Virus record (IMG/VR): IMGVR_UViG_3300030106_001896
Span: 1-40,868 of that record
Source: a virus
Length of the DNA: 40,868 bases
Reading direction: 5' to 3' (one strand)
Positions 5,040 through 13,800 of the stretch are shown in pieces. Both the position numbers and the translations under genes were made by a program. Each line of letters opens with the position of its first letter. Position 1 is the first letter of the stretch. The notes under the pieces are model-generated. The model saw only the letters and a list, made by a program, of their open reading frames with translations, was not told the origin of the DNA and ran no database searches.

Positions 5040-6572
5040 ATGATAAGAGACTGGTGGTACAAAGATGAAAAGATGTTAGCGTTATGGAACAAGATACATA
5101 ACATGACATCTGAGGAGTTTGCCAACCTTGATAAAAAAGTTAAAGCAGAGCTTCAATACTGGTATGGCAACCTTTTCTTCTTTAAACCGTACCCTGCACA
5201 AAAGCCCATTGTGGACGATAGTCACTTTAGTGTGTATGTACACGGTAATAATAGCAGTGGTAAGTCTTATTGTTGTGCTGCTGCAACAGCTTATAACGTA
5301 ATAGGTTGGCACCCGAATCATACTATAGAAAAACCTAAATATGGAAATAGAATAATCTGGGCATTTAGTCCTTCATTTGACATTCAAAGAACTTCAAGTC
5401 AGGTCCATTTGTTCTCAACTGATACGCCTAATGACATAGGACTATTGCCTTCTATAGAGAGTATTGAGAAACGAGGTGGTAAAGTAGCTTGGGGTAAAAA
5501 CAGATGTTTAGACTTTGTTAGATTTTGGGATGGCACAGTCTTAGAATTTAAGTCTGCAGAAATGAAAACACAAAACCTACAAGCATCTGGTATTGATTAT
5601 TGCTGGTTTGATGAGTGTCCTTCTCAAACTATGCATGATGAGATTCTTGCTAGGTTGTTAAGAAAATCTGGTAAAATGATTATGAGTTTTATTGTAGAAG
5701 ATGCTACTAGTAATTATATAGTACAAGATATATATGATAGAAATGAACAAGATGAAGATACAGCATTTCACTTTATAGATGTATATGACAACTTATCTTT
5801 AGAAAAAGAAGAGATAGAAAGATACAAGAAAAGGTTTACTGAATCAGCTATGCACTGGAGATTTAGTGATGGTGGTAAGTTTCAGTTACAACCAAAAGGT
5901 GCATTAGTATATCCTGATTTTTGTGAACAACATGCAGTTGATGACTTAGTAGACCAATATGACCCGTTAAGAACACTATGGAGAAGTTGGGATATGGGAT
6001 TTGTAAGACCTGCATGTGTAGGTTTTCAGATTGACAAGTATGGTAGAAAGAATGTATTATTTAGTATGATGGGACATAATGTTCAATTAACAGATTTTAT
6101 AGATGAGGTGGAAAGTTATTGTAATGAAATATTACCTAAAGTTGTTGAAAAAATGGATATTCTCCCACATGATGCTAATAGAAAATATGATGTATCTGTT
6201 AACAGTGCTCTTGATATATTTAATAATAAAAAATTAAAAGCAGATACCATATATGTAAAAAGAGATATGTCACATGCACAAGTTAATGATGAGTTAAAAA
6301 AATTTACAAAAGGAGAACCCATGCTTAGGTTTGATTCTAAGCATTGTAGTTTACTCATGCAATGCTTATCTGGATATACTAGAAATGAAAAAACTGGCAA
6401 TCCTAGAAAAGATAATTACTACGAGCATGTGTCAGACGCATTTAAACTAGGATGTTTTTATGTGTCTAAGAAACTGATGAATCAACAAACAACGGCTCCA
6501 AAAGAGCCTACATATTTTGGTTTACAGTTTGGAGATGATAATGAAAGAATCAGACATATTAAAGTATTTTAA
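5040..6572 (+). CDS. terL: Terminase large subunit
   Basis: This ATPase-nuclease motor drives DNA into the prohead and cuts it. Walker A is GNNSSGKS (residues 69-76). Walker B is CWFDE (188-192), ending with the catalytic Glu. The C-terminal nuclease has the expected acidic motifs: RSWDMGF (about 315-321), a later PHDANRKYD, and HVSDAFKLG near the end. At 510 residues the length is normal. The ATG has only a distant GGAG. The 3' end overlaps the portal gene by 32 bases, the classic terL-portal order. The residues match the general large-terminase fold; I cannot assign a cos or headful subtype with confidence. Confidence 0.93.
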   Translation: MIRDWWYKDEKMLALWNKIHNMTSEEFANLDKKVKAELQYWYGNLFFFKPYPAQKPIVDDSHFSVYVHGNNSSGKSYCCAAATAYNVIGWHPNHTIEKPKYGNRIIWAFSPSFDIQRTSSQVHLFSTDTPNDIGLLPSIESIEKRGGKVAWGKNRCLDFVRFWDGTVLEFKSAEMKTQNLQASGIDYCWFDECPSQTMHDEILARLLRKSGKMIMSFIVEDATSNYIVQDIYDRNEQDEDTAFHFIDVYDNLSLEKEEIERYKKRFTESAMHWRFSDGGKFQLQPKGALVYPDFCEQHAVDDLVDQYDPLRTLWRSWDMGFVRPACVGFQIDKYGRKNVLFSMMGHNVQLTDFIDEVESYCNEILPKVVEKMDILPHDANRKYDVSVNSALDIFNNKKLKADTIYVKRDMSHAQVNDELKKFTKGEPMLRFDSKHCSLLMQCLSGYTRNEKTGNPRKDNYYEHVSDAFKLGCFYVSKKLMNQQTTAPKEPTYFGLQFGDDNERIRHIKVF

Positions 6573-8253
6573 CTTTATAGAAAGAGAAGCTGAAGAAGGG
6601 TTTGTTGCTGTTAGAAAAGACTGGCAAGAAAACTTAAAGTTTTATATGGATGAATACCAGTTTGAAAATAAACTATCTTGGCAAACAAAAATTAAAGACC
6701 CTATAGTAGACAACTTAATAGTCCGTATGACTAACTTTTTTGTTAGAATACTAATGTCTAGTGACAATAAATATTTTACTATAGAACATCCTAATCCAGC
6801 TGTAAAAGCTGGATTGTCAAAACTTGTAGAAGCTGTATTAAAAACTAATAAGTTTCCTATGATTTTTGGTGATGCATTAAAAATGGCTTTATTAACAAGT
6901 CCATATATAACAAAAGTAAATTATAATTATAAATCAGAAAGCTATCCTACATATGACCCAGATAGTGGTGAATATGGTACAACAGATAGCATTGTTGGCA
7001 AAACAGAAATACACAATGTTGACCCTATGAATATGCGTTTAGACCCTGTAGGTAATATGTATATCATAGAAAAGAAAGAGGTTGATGTAGGTGATTTCGT
7101 AAGTATGGCTGAAGTAAACGGTTGGAAAAACGGAGAAAAAGTCATGCGTAACTTATACAGAAAAACTGATGGTGAGTATAGTCATAGACCTACAGTATCA
7201 TTAGACTATGTATATAGTAAATGCTTAACAGATGATAAAGGAAAAATGCTAGATGAACATGTACACTTTATTATTGCTAATAAAGAATATGTCGTCTATT
7301 ACGGTAAGAACATCTTACCAAAAGGTCAGTTCCCTTACATAGTAGGATTTCCTATGAAGGTGCTGAAAGGTAGATATGGTAGAGGGTACATAACAAAGCT
7401 TAGGTCTTTGTTAAGTTCTTATGTTGAATCAATGAACCTGTTACTTGACGCTTTTACTCTGAATACTTTAGGTGTATACGAAGTAGTAACTAATAATATA
7501 GAATCAGGTAAAGCTCACTTGTTTGGCTCGGTCGTACCAGGTAGGTTATATCCTGTAACATCAACAGGAACTATAAACCAAGTTTATAATAACTCGGTTA
7601 ATCCCAATGCTACAAACCTTTTATTTGTACTTGATAGACTTATTCAAAATAGGTCGTTCCAAAACGAGTTCTTTCAAGGACAACCAACTAGTAAAGGCAG
7701 ACCAACAGCTTCTGAGATAAGTCAGAAATCGCAAGAAACATCTGGTTTCTTTGCAGATATAGCTAATGAGATAGAGAGGTCTGTAATAGAACCTACTCTA
7801 GAATTAGTTCTACATACAGAGCTAATTTATATGAATGATATATCTCATTTTGACTACAGCAAATCCCTTGAAGATTCAGAAGCGTTAGATGTACTGAAAG
7901 TAATGAGTTTTAATGAGCGTATAGACGCTATAAAAGATTCTACACTTACAGTCAAGGGTATCTCTGGCAAAGTTCTGAAGATGACTAATTTTCAGAAGTT
8001 GATGCAGATTATCAATGTAATTGGTAACATGCCTCAAGTTGCTCAGGCGTTAGACCCAATCAAATTCGTACAAAGAATATTTGAATCCTTTGATGAAAAT
8101 CCAGAGGATATCATAAACATGGATATGTTGAAAGGTCAAGGTGGACCTGGTGCAATGCCAACGGGTGCAGAGGGAGCTTCACCAGCTCAACCTCAATCAC
8201 CAGAACAAATTATGGAGGTATTAAACAATGTCAGAAGAAACGAAACAGAATAA
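6541..8253 (+). CDS. Portal protein (570 aa)
   Basis: The portal forms the dodecameric channel at the capsid vertex through which DNA is packaged and ejected. Evidence is position directly after terL and before scaffold and capsid, the length, and the overall pattern: N-terminal acidic helix, a mixed body, FQGQPTSKGRPTASEISQKS (about residues 377-396) typical of the podovirus portal stem and crown region, and a Gln/Pro-rich C-terminus (GGPGAMPTGAEGASPAQPQ). I start at 6541, which has GGAG six bases upstream; an in-frame TTG at 6517 and an ATG at 6535 are less likely. Confidence 0.85.
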   Translation: MKESDILKYFNFIEREAEEGFVAVRKDWQENLKFYMDEYQFENKLSWQTKIKDPIVDNLIVRMTNFFVRILMSSDNKYFTIEHPNPAVKAGLSKLVEAVLKTNKFPMIFGDALKMALLTSPYITKVNYNYKSESYPTYDPDSGEYGTTDSIVGKTEIHNVDPMNMRLDPVGNMYIIEKKEVDVGDFVSMAEVNGWKNGEKVMRNLYRKTDGEYSHRPTVSLDYVYSKCLTDDKGKMLDEHVHFIIANKEYVVYYGKNILPKGQFPYIVGFPMKVLKGRYGRGYITKLRSLLSSYVESMNLLLDAFTLNTLGVYEVVTNNIESGKAHLFGSVVPGRLYPVTSTGTINQVYNNSVNPNATNLLFVLDRLIQNRSFQNEFFQGQPTSKGRPTASEISQKSQETSGFFADIANEIERSVIEPTLELVLHTELIYMNDISHFDYSKSLEDSEALDVLKVMSFNERIDAIKDSTLTVKGISGKVLKMTNFQKLMQIINVIGNMPQVAQALDPIKFVQRIFESFDENPEDIINMDMLKGQGGPGAMPTGAEGASPAQPQSPEQIMEVLNNVRRNETE

Positions 8254-8755
8254 TTCTGTTGAAGAACAAGCAGATGACAGAATCCAAATTAAACCAAAGG
8301 ATGCAGCTGAACAGTTGTTACCAGGTGGAAAATCTGTTAATGAGATGTCTAATGAAGAGATGGCTCAGTATACTGCTAACATGGCTAAAGCAGATAGATT
8401 GTATGCAAAACATACAGATGGTCTAGCTGATTTAGACAGAGAAGTCTTTGATGCTTTACTTCTTGCGAGTGACCAAAGTCAGGCTGTAGAGGAACGTTTT
8501 AAATCTACTGTAAGTAAATTTGAAGCTATCAAAAACCCTGAATCTGAGGACAAGAAGGATGATAAAGTAGAAGAGAAAAAAGAAGTTCCCCCACAAGGGA
8601 ATATGGAGACAACTGGTAGAACTCCCAGTAATCCAATAAATAAACTGGAACCTGAGAATGATGCTCCTCTTGGAGATGACCAAGATTACTTTGACTTTAT
8701 GTTAAAGAGGTATCGTCAGCAGACTACAGTTAAAAGAAAAGAAACAATAAATTAA
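8228..8755 (+). CDS. Probable capsid scaffold protein (175 aa)
   Basis: The protein is very acidic and helical, rich in Glu, Asp, Lys and Gln, with a low-complexity stretch around 105-125 (DKKDDKVEEKKEV) and a C-terminal helix with basic residues (FMLKRYRQQTTVKRKE). Scaffolds of short-tailed phages typically sit between portal and capsid, are small, charged and helical, and end in a basic helix that contacts the capsid protein. It overlaps the portal gene by 26 bases and has a good GGAGG ribosome site. Assignment rests on order and composition. Confidence 0.75.
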   Translation: MSEETKQNNSVEEQADDRIQIKPKDAAEQLLPGGKSVNEMSNEEMAQYTANMAKADRLYAKHTDGLADLDREVFDALLLASDQSQAVEERFKSTVSKFEAIKNPESEDKKDDKVEEKKEVPPQGNMETTGRTPSNPINKLEPENDAPLGDDQDYFDFMLKRYRQQTTVKRKETIN

Positions 8756-8774
8756 TAACTAGGAGGAAAAAGTT

Positions 8775-9719
8775 ATGCCACAAGGAGCAGTTAGTTTTCT
8801 TAATGAATCCGATAGACTTGCCAAGTTAAAAATGGACAGTGATATTAGATTCGTTGCAGGAAACATGATGCAATTCAGAAACTTGTCAAAACCAATTCAA
8901 GCATTTGGTAGAAACAAAGGTTCAACAATTGAAATTGAAAAATATCAGAAGTTAACAAAAGCTACTGGTACTATTTCAGAACTTCAATCATTACCTATGA
9001 ACAAACCTAATGTTGGATTTGTACAGGTTACTGTAGCAGAGTATGGTAATGGTGTATCATACACTAAAAAATCACAAACATTAGCAGAATATTCTGTAGA
9101 TGAAACTCTTAAAAAGATATTAGCTATGAACGTAGCTGAATCTATGGACCAGGTTGCTGGTACAGAGTTTCAAAACTCAGATGTATTCTACACACCAACA
9201 TCAACAACAGCAGGAACATTAGATAAAGATGGGACTGTGAGTACAAGTGCTGGAGCAGCAATTACTTCTGCACATATTAGAGACATAATCAGAAATCTAA
9301 AAACTGATAATGTACCAAAATGGGATGGAAATTCTTACTTAGGAATCTTCTCTCCTTTTGCAATGGCTAAACTGTTTGAAGACACAGCAGCTGGAAGCAT
9401 TGTAGACTTACACAAATATGACCAACCAGAGAACTTAATCAATGGTGAAATTGGTCAATACTTTGGAATGAGAATGGTAGAAGAGAACAACGTTCTTTCT
9501 AACACAATCGGTGGGTCAGCACACAATGGTGAAGCTATCATCTGTGGCTTTGAGCCAGTAGTTGAAGCTCTTGTAGAACCAGAATCTACTATGGTAGAAA
9601 ACTGGGACTTCAACAGATTCACAGGTATTGCATGGAACGCATTGACAGGGTTCAAGAAAGTTTGGACTAATTCATCTGACAATGAGTATCACTTAGTTAG
9701 AATTCATTCTAACGATTAG
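8775..9719 (+). CDS. Major capsid protein, N4-gp56-like
   Basis: The 314-residue protein has features I associate with the N4-gp56 capsid family: an early basic loop (FGRNKGSTIEIEKYQKL, about 53-69), YGNGVSYTKKSQTLAEYSVD (about 90-109) followed by a long helix with DQVAGTEF, a central domain with YLGIFSPFAMAKLFED, and the C-terminal pattern ending in WNALTGFKKVW...EYHLVRI. It would form the HK97-fold shell. The ribosome site AGGAGG is strong, as expected for an abundant protein, and scaffold precedes it. Confidence 0.85.
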   Translation: MPQGAVSFLNESDRLAKLKMDSDIRFVAGNMMQFRNLSKPIQAFGRNKGSTIEIEKYQKLTKATGTISELQSLPMNKPNVGFVQVTVAEYGNGVSYTKKSQTLAEYSVDETLKKILAMNVAESMDQVAGTEFQNSDVFYTPTSTTAGTLDKDGTVSTSAGAAITSAHIRDIIRNLKTDNVPKWDGNSYLGIFSPFAMAKLFEDTAAGSIVDLHKYDQPENLINGEIGQYFGMRMVEENNVLSNTIGGSAHNGEAIICGFEPVVEALVEPESTMVENWDFNRFTGIAWNALTGFKKVWTNSSDNEYHLVRIHSND

Positions 9720-9732
9720 GAGGTAAAATAAC

Positions 9733-10140
9733 ATGGCTTTTAATAGTAAAGTACAATTTGCTATGATTCCAGTATCAGCTGACCTTGATGGAACAGCTGG
9801 TGATGATTTTACCTTTAAGGTGAATCATCCTATGATTATTCATAGATTTGAATTTATAGTACAAACTGCAGTTGTAGCTACGTCTACTGCACCAGTAGTA
9901 TCATTAGATTTTACTGACACAGTAGGCAGCGTATCTAGAGCTGAGAAAGTAACATTGACAGTTCCAAACACTACAGCAGCTGGTGTTACTATAGAGGCGG
10001 ATTTAACTCCGTTCTTTGTACAAGACACTGACATCTTACACTTTGAGAGAAAAACTCAAGGTGCTGGTGGTACAACAGCTGGTGACGGGTTTTATCTTAT
10101 TTATTATGAGTTAATTCCTGACGGTAACGGAGTTGCCTAA
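9733..10140 (+). CDS. Probable capsid decoration or minor structural protein (135 aa)
   Basis: The protein is beta-rich, with no membrane segment and few charged residues, and contains a Thr/Ala/Val-rich core (about 40-95). It directly follows the capsid gene with its own AGGAGG site, the usual place for a decoration or head-fibre protein. I recognise no specific family. Confidence 0.6.
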   Translation: MAFNSKVQFAMIPVSADLDGTAGDDFTFKVNHPMIIHRFEFIVQTAVVATSTAPVVSLDFTDTVGSVSRAEKVTLTVPNTTAAGVTIEADLTPFFVQDTDILHFERKTQGAGGTTAGDGFYLIYYELIPDGNGVA

Positions 10141-10617
10141 ATGTGGTATAGAGTGCACCTAAATAGAGTACACTTTAATCCATTGGATAAAGAGGGCAAG
10201 ATGATTAGAGTCTTGTCCTCTGGTCCTACATTTAATTGTATGACTGAAACAGATATAGAAGTAGAATTATTATATATGCTAGCAGCACCAAACTCAGAAC
10301 TTATGCAATTTGTAAAGTCATGGAGTGAGCAAGATAATTCATGGTATCAATTAGTATTTACTAAATTATCTAGTGCTACAAGAGCAGGATTTACAGGTAA
10401 AGCAAAAGTGTTTAGTTATTTTGGATATGCATTGTGTCAACGTATAGCAGACAATATAATTTTTGAAACTAAATACATGAATGTTGGAAACTTAAGTGCT
10501 TACAATGTAGGTGCAAACAGAGACGTAAGAGAAGAAGTTAGAACTAAAAATAATAATAAGATACCTGGTGGAGAGAAAGTAGGAAAAGACTGGGTTGAGA
10601 AAAATGGTGGTATATGA
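10141..10617 (+). CDS. Virion-region protein of unknown function (158 aa)
   Basis: I do not recognise this protein. It begins with a beta-like stretch (WYRVHLNRVHFNPLDKEGK), has a central helical part with aromatic residues, and ends in a basic, Gly-containing tail (NNNKIPGGEKVGKDW). It starts immediately after the preceding stop and overlaps the next gene by 4 bases. Its place between capsid and adaptor suggests a head-completion role. Confidence 0.7.
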   Translation: MWYRVHLNRVHFNPLDKEGKMIRVLSSGPTFNCMTETDIEVELLYMLAAPNSELMQFVKSWSEQDNSWYQLVFTKLSSATRAGFTGKAKVFSYFGYALCQRIADNIIFETKYMNVGNLSAYNVGANRDVREEVRTKNNNKIPGGEKVGKDWVEKNGGI

Positions 10618-11375
10618 GAAGTGAATTAAATTATGACAGAAGTAATATACGTACTAAAATAAAAAGTATTATAGGAAGAAACTTTAGTGGTATAGATACA
10701 GTTATAAATGATTTAATAAATATAGCAGTAGAGCTATTTGGTAATACTGTGCAATCAGTATATGATGAATTTGTATACACACATACAGTTACAAGTGGAG
10801 AAGTATCTGCAAAGACAGATGAATATAATTTACCTAACAGAACAAAAGTAATACTAGATGCATATTATATAGATGTATCAGGAAGTGATGATGTTTATTA
10901 TCCTATACATTTAAGAAGTCCTATAGATTTTAATGAAGCTGGTAATTATACTCCAAGTGTAAAATATGGTAGACCTACATTTGATTATTCATCAGACACT
11001 ATAAAGTTTGGTGTAAGTTATAACACATCAGGAGCTACTCGTGCAGATTACACAGGTATACCACAGCAAGGATATAGAGTAAATAATGCATTTCATGTAT
11101 ATCCAAGACCAGGTAGTTCAGAACAAGATAATAAAATAAGACTTATGTTAGGATTATTTCCTGCAGATTTACAATCTGACAGTGATAAAAATAGTATTAC
11201 AAAAAGTTACCCACAAGCATTGATAACATATACAGCAGCAATGTTTTGGGGAATGCATATGAATGATGCACAAAGAGCAGCACAATATCTATCAACAGCA
11301 CAACTGTTGTTAGCAAGTTTTGCAAAACAAGACGAAATAAACAAATTAGTAAATATAACTATGAAGTTACAATAG
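10614..11375 (+). CDS. Probable head-tail adaptor protein (253 aa)
   Basis: The N-terminal 50 residues form helices (GIDTVINDLINIAVELFGNTV), then a beta-rich section follows (EYNLPNRTKVILDAYYIDV and further), and the last 60 residues are helical with ALITYTAAMFWGMHMNDAQR. This arrangement resembles the adaptor/gatekeeper proteins of podoviruses (T7 gp11- or P22 gp4-like) that attach the tail to the portal. Assignment is by layout and shape. There is no clear ribosome site; the start overlaps the upstream stop by 4 bases, so coupling is likely. Confidence 0.65.
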   Translation: MRSELNYDRSNIRTKIKSIIGRNFSGIDTVINDLINIAVELFGNTVQSVYDEFVYTHTVTSGEVSAKTDEYNLPNRTKVILDAYYIDVSGSDDVYYPIHLRSPIDFNEAGNYTPSVKYGRPTFDYSSDTIKFGVSYNTSGATRADYTGIPQQGYRVNNAFHVYPRPGSSEQDNKIRLMLGLFPADLQSDSDKNSITKSYPQALITYTAAMFWGMHMNDAQRAAQYLSTAQLLLASFAKQDEINKLVNITMKLQ

Positions 11376-11384
11376 GAGGACACA

Positions 11385-11786
11385 ATGGCAAACGCAATAT
11401 ATCCAGCAGCCAAAGATTCATTTCTTAAAGGAGAAATAGATTTAATAGATGATACAATTAAAATTGCTCTGGTAGATACAGGTACTTATACCTACAATGC
11501 AGCACATGATTTTTATAATGATTTGTCTGGTGTTATTGGTACACCAGTAGCATTAGGTAGTAAGACTGTATCATCAGGGGTATTTGATGCAGCAGATGCA
11601 ACCTTTACTACACCATCATCAGGTACATCTGTAGAAGCATTAGTTATTTACAAAGATACAGGTAACACAGCTACAAGTAATTTAATTGCATACATTGATA
11701 CAGGTACAGGATTACCTTTTACTACTAACGGAGCAGACGTAGATATAGTCTTTGATTCAGGTAGTAACAAAATCTTTGCATTATGA
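11385..11786 (+). CDS. Small beta-rich structural protein of a widespread phage type (133 aa)
   Basis: The opening MANAIYPAAKDSFLKGEIDL, then DDTIKIALVDTGTYTYNAAHDF, and the later VEALVIYKDTG...LIAYIDTGTGLPFTTNGADVDI closely follow a pattern I know from many phage genomes, usually annotated as hypothetical or minor structural protein. Its role in the virion is not established. Ribosome site is AGGAGG; the end overlaps the next gene by 4 bases. Confidence 0.8.
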   Translation: MANAIYPAAKDSFLKGEIDLIDDTIKIALVDTGTYTYNAAHDFYNDLSGVIGTPVALGSKTVSSGVFDAADATFTTPSSGTSVEALVIYKDTGNTATSNLIAYIDTGTGLPFTTNGADVDIVFDSGSNKIFAL

Positions 11787-11980
11787 GAAAGTTTAAGAAA
11801 GTACCTAAGACAAAAGGTGGAGTACCTAAGAAATATGTTGCAGGTACTAAGAGTCCATCAGCTAGAGAACGTGAGATAAAACGTACTCGTGCATTATACA
11901 AAGCAGGAAAATTAACTCCTGCTATGATGGACAAGATAAGTAAATCAAGAGCAAAGGATAGGAGGAAAAAACGTGCCTAG
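11783..11980 (+). CDS. Small basic protein, N-terminal half of a marine-phage protein type (65 aa)
   Basis: The pattern KTKGGVPKKYVAGTKSPSAR followed by EIKRTRALYKAGKLTPAMM resembles the first half of small basic proteins found in cyanophages and other marine phages (of the DUF5824 kind, from memory). In those I recall, this part is joined to a segment like that in the next gene. Here the two halves are separate, overlapping by 8 bases. Function unknown; strongly basic, so nucleic-acid contact is likely. Confidence 0.7.
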   Translation: MRKFKKVPKTKGGVPKKYVAGTKSPSAREREIKRTRALYKAGKLTPAMMDKISKSRAKDRRKKRA

Positions 11981-12233
11981 TTATAAAGGAATACCTGGAG
12001 CAAGTAGATTCTCTAAAAGTACATTAGACAAAGTGTACAAACGTGGAATGGGTGCTTATTATTCTTCAGGCTCTAGAAATGTCCCAGCTCATGCGTGGGC
12101 TATGGGTAGAGTAAAAAGTTTTGTATCAGGTAAAGGTGGTGCAAGAAAAGCAGATAAAGATTTATTAGGAAAGGGGAAAAAGAAAGTTGCCAAAACTAAC
12201 AAAAAGACAAGAAGCAGCACTAAAAAAGCATAG
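11973..12233 (+). CDS. Small basic protein, C-terminal half of the same type, GTG start (86 aa)
   Basis: The motif LDKVYKRGMGAYYSSGSR, then AHAWAMGRVKSFVSGKGGARKADKDLLG, matches the conserved second half of marine-phage basic proteins. The last 20 residues are Lys/Thr/Ser-rich. The start is GTG at 11973 with AGGAGG eight bases upstream, and it overlaps the preceding gene by 8 bases. The 3' end overlaps the next small gene by 47 bases. Function unknown. Confidence 0.75.
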   Translation: MPSYKGIPGASRFSKSTLDKVYKRGMGAYYSSGSRNVPAHAWAMGRVKSFVSGKGGARKADKDLLGKGKKKVAKTNKKTRSSTKKA

Positions 12234-12336
12234 TGTACATCACACAAAACCAGTGCTAGCAAAGATGAGGAGACAGATGGAGCGAGGTATGAGTTTTACA
12301 CAAGCACACAAGAATGCTCCTAAGAAAAAGAAATGA
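12187..12336 (+). CDS. Small basic protein with TTG start (49 aa)
   Basis: In a frame shifted from the preceding gene, a TTG at 12187 opens a 49-residue protein beginning MPKLTKRQEAALKKHSVHHT (the first Met from TTG) and containing MSFTQAHKNA before a KKKK tail. I recall this pattern (LTKRQ..LKKHS.HHT...FTQAHK) from small proteins of marine phages. AAGGGG about 10 bases upstream serves as ribosome site. The stop overlaps the next ATG by 3 bases (ATGA). It is easily missed because of its start codon and length. Confidence 0.7.
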   Translation: MPKLTKRQEAALKKHSVHHTKPVLAKMRRQMERGMSFTQAHKNAPKKKK

Positions 12337-12464
12337 GAAAAGGATTATATGCAAACATACATGCCAAGCGTAAGCGTGGTGAGAAGATGAGAAAGAAAGG
12401 TGCAAAGGGTGCACCTACAGCAAAGCAGTTTGCTAGGGCTAAACAAACAGCGAGGAAAAAATGA
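12333..12464 (+). CDS. Tiny basic protein MRKGLYANIHAKRKR type (43 aa)
   Basis: The opening RKGLYANIHAKRKRGEKMRK and the following GAKGAPTAKQFARAKQTA fit a short phage protein that I have seen repeatedly next to tail genes. It overlaps both neighbours by 4 bases, so it sits in a translationally coupled chain. Function unknown; highly basic. Confidence 0.75.
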   Translation: MRKGLYANIHAKRKRGEKMRKKGAKGAPTAKQFARAKQTARKK

Positions 12465-13504
12465 GTATAGCAGGAAGTTTAACAGACGCTATAAATTTTA
12501 GATATGTGTTTACTATTAGTGGCACTCCTACAACTGTTAGTGGTGCAGATGATAATAGTAAAACTTTAGCTTATAATGTAGGTTTTGTAGACGTATATCT
12601 GAATGGTGTAAAGCAAGTAGTAGGTACAGACGTAACAGCTACATCAGGTAGTACTCTTGTATTTGCTAGTGCACTTGCAGCTAATGATATAGTAGAAGCT
12701 GTAACTTTTGATACGTTTACTTCTGCTACTGCAGCTATAGTTGGCACACGTTCAGAATTTAATTATGTAATAAGTGGTACACCTACTACAGTAAGTGGAG
12801 CTGATGCAGGTGGTAGTACATTATCTTATACAGCAGGATTAGTAGATGTATTCTTAAATGGAGTACGTATGAAAGTAGGTACTGATGTTACAGCAACTAA
12901 TGGTACTGAAGTAGTATTTGCTAGTGCGTTAGCAGCAGGAGATTTAGTAGATATTGTAGCACATCAAAATTTTAGTATAGCTAATCTACCTGCTAGTTCT
13001 ATAGGCTCTGGCACATTGTCTAATGATAGACTACCAACTGGTACTGTATTACAAGTAGTATCTACAACTAAAACAGATACATTTTCTACATCAACAGGTG
13101 GTTCTTTTGTAGATATAACTGGCTTGTCTGTAGCAATTACACCAAGGTCTACAAGTAGTAAAATTTTTGTATTAGTAAATACACAAGTAGGTGGTGATGA
13201 AATGTTTTATATAAGATTAGTAAGAGGTAGCACAGCAATAGCTGTCGCAGATGATGACGGTGCTAACAGAATTGAATCAACACAAGGTGGTGTTTTTCAA
13301 GCTTCTAATAATGACAAGGCTGCACCTATGGGAGCAAGTTTTTTAGATTCACCAAATACAACAAGTGAAACAACTTATAAACTACAAGTTAGGAGACATA
13401 CTGGAGGTAGTGGATTAAAAGTAAATGCTTCATTTAGTGATTCAGATTCTACTTTTACTGGTAGAGGCGTCTCAACAATAACAGCAATGGAGGTTCAAGG
13501 ATAA
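12461..13504 (+). CDS. Tail fibre/spike protein with internal duplication (347 aa)
   Basis: Residues about 13-95 and 98-172 are two copies of one beta-rich module (GTPTTVSGAD...VDVYLNGVK...GTDVTAT...VFASALAA). After a linker (about 173-195), the C-terminal 150 residues are a second domain type (VLQVVSTTKTDTFSTSTGG...FVDITGLSVAITP...) that recurs in the proteins at 13801 and 14325. Such modules are typical of receptor-binding fibres. An in-frame AGGAAAAA precedes the ATG. The next gene, a chaperone-like protein, overlaps by one base. Confidence 0.75.
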   Translation: MSIAGSLTDAINFRYVFTISGTPTTVSGADDNSKTLAYNVGFVDVYLNGVKQVVGTDVTATSGSTLVFASALAANDIVEAVTFDTFTSATAAIVGTRSEFNYVISGTPTTVSGADAGGSTLSYTAGLVDVFLNGVRMKVGTDVTATNGTEVVFASALAAGDLVDIVAHQNFSIANLPASSIGSGTLSNDRLPTGTVLQVVSTTKTDTFSTSTGGSFVDITGLSVAITPRSTSSKIFVLVNTQVGGDEMFYIRLVRGSTAIAVADDDGANRIESTQGGVFQASNNDKAAPMGASFLDSPNTTSETTYKLQVRRHTGGSGLKVNASFSDSDSTFTGRGVSTITAMEVQG

Positions 13505-13797
13505 TGGACATAATATCAGCAATTTTAGCTCTAGACCCAAATGCACAAGTAAGTGTAAATGCAGAGAGTCTTGACCAGATTACATGGCATGATGGTAATC
13601 CTAATAACATTACCAATGACCAGATAACTGCAAAACAAGCAGAGTTAAAAACAGCTTACGACAATAAAAAATATCAAAGAGATAGAGCTGCAGAATATCC
13701 TAGCTGGCAAGACCAGTTAGACAAGATATACCATGACGGTATTGATGCATGGAAAGCAGATATAAAAGTAGTAAAAGACAAATATCCAAAGGGGTAA
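13504..13797 (+). CDS. Tail-fibre assembly chaperone-like protein (97 aa)
   Basis: The first half (AILALDPNAQVSVNAESLDQ...ITWHDGNPNNITNDQITAKQ) and the second half (AEYPSWQDQLDKIYHDGIDAWKADI) fit a short phage protein family often placed beside tail-fibre genes and described as XkdW-like or fibre-assembly chaperone. It follows the fibre gene directly. The chaperone role is inferred from that context. Confidence 0.7.
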   Translation: MDIISAILALDPNAQVSVNAESLDQITWHDGNPNNITNDQITAKQAELKTAYDNKKYQRDRAAEYPSWQDQLDKIYHDGIDAWKADIKVVKDKYPKG

Positions 13798-13800
13798 TAT

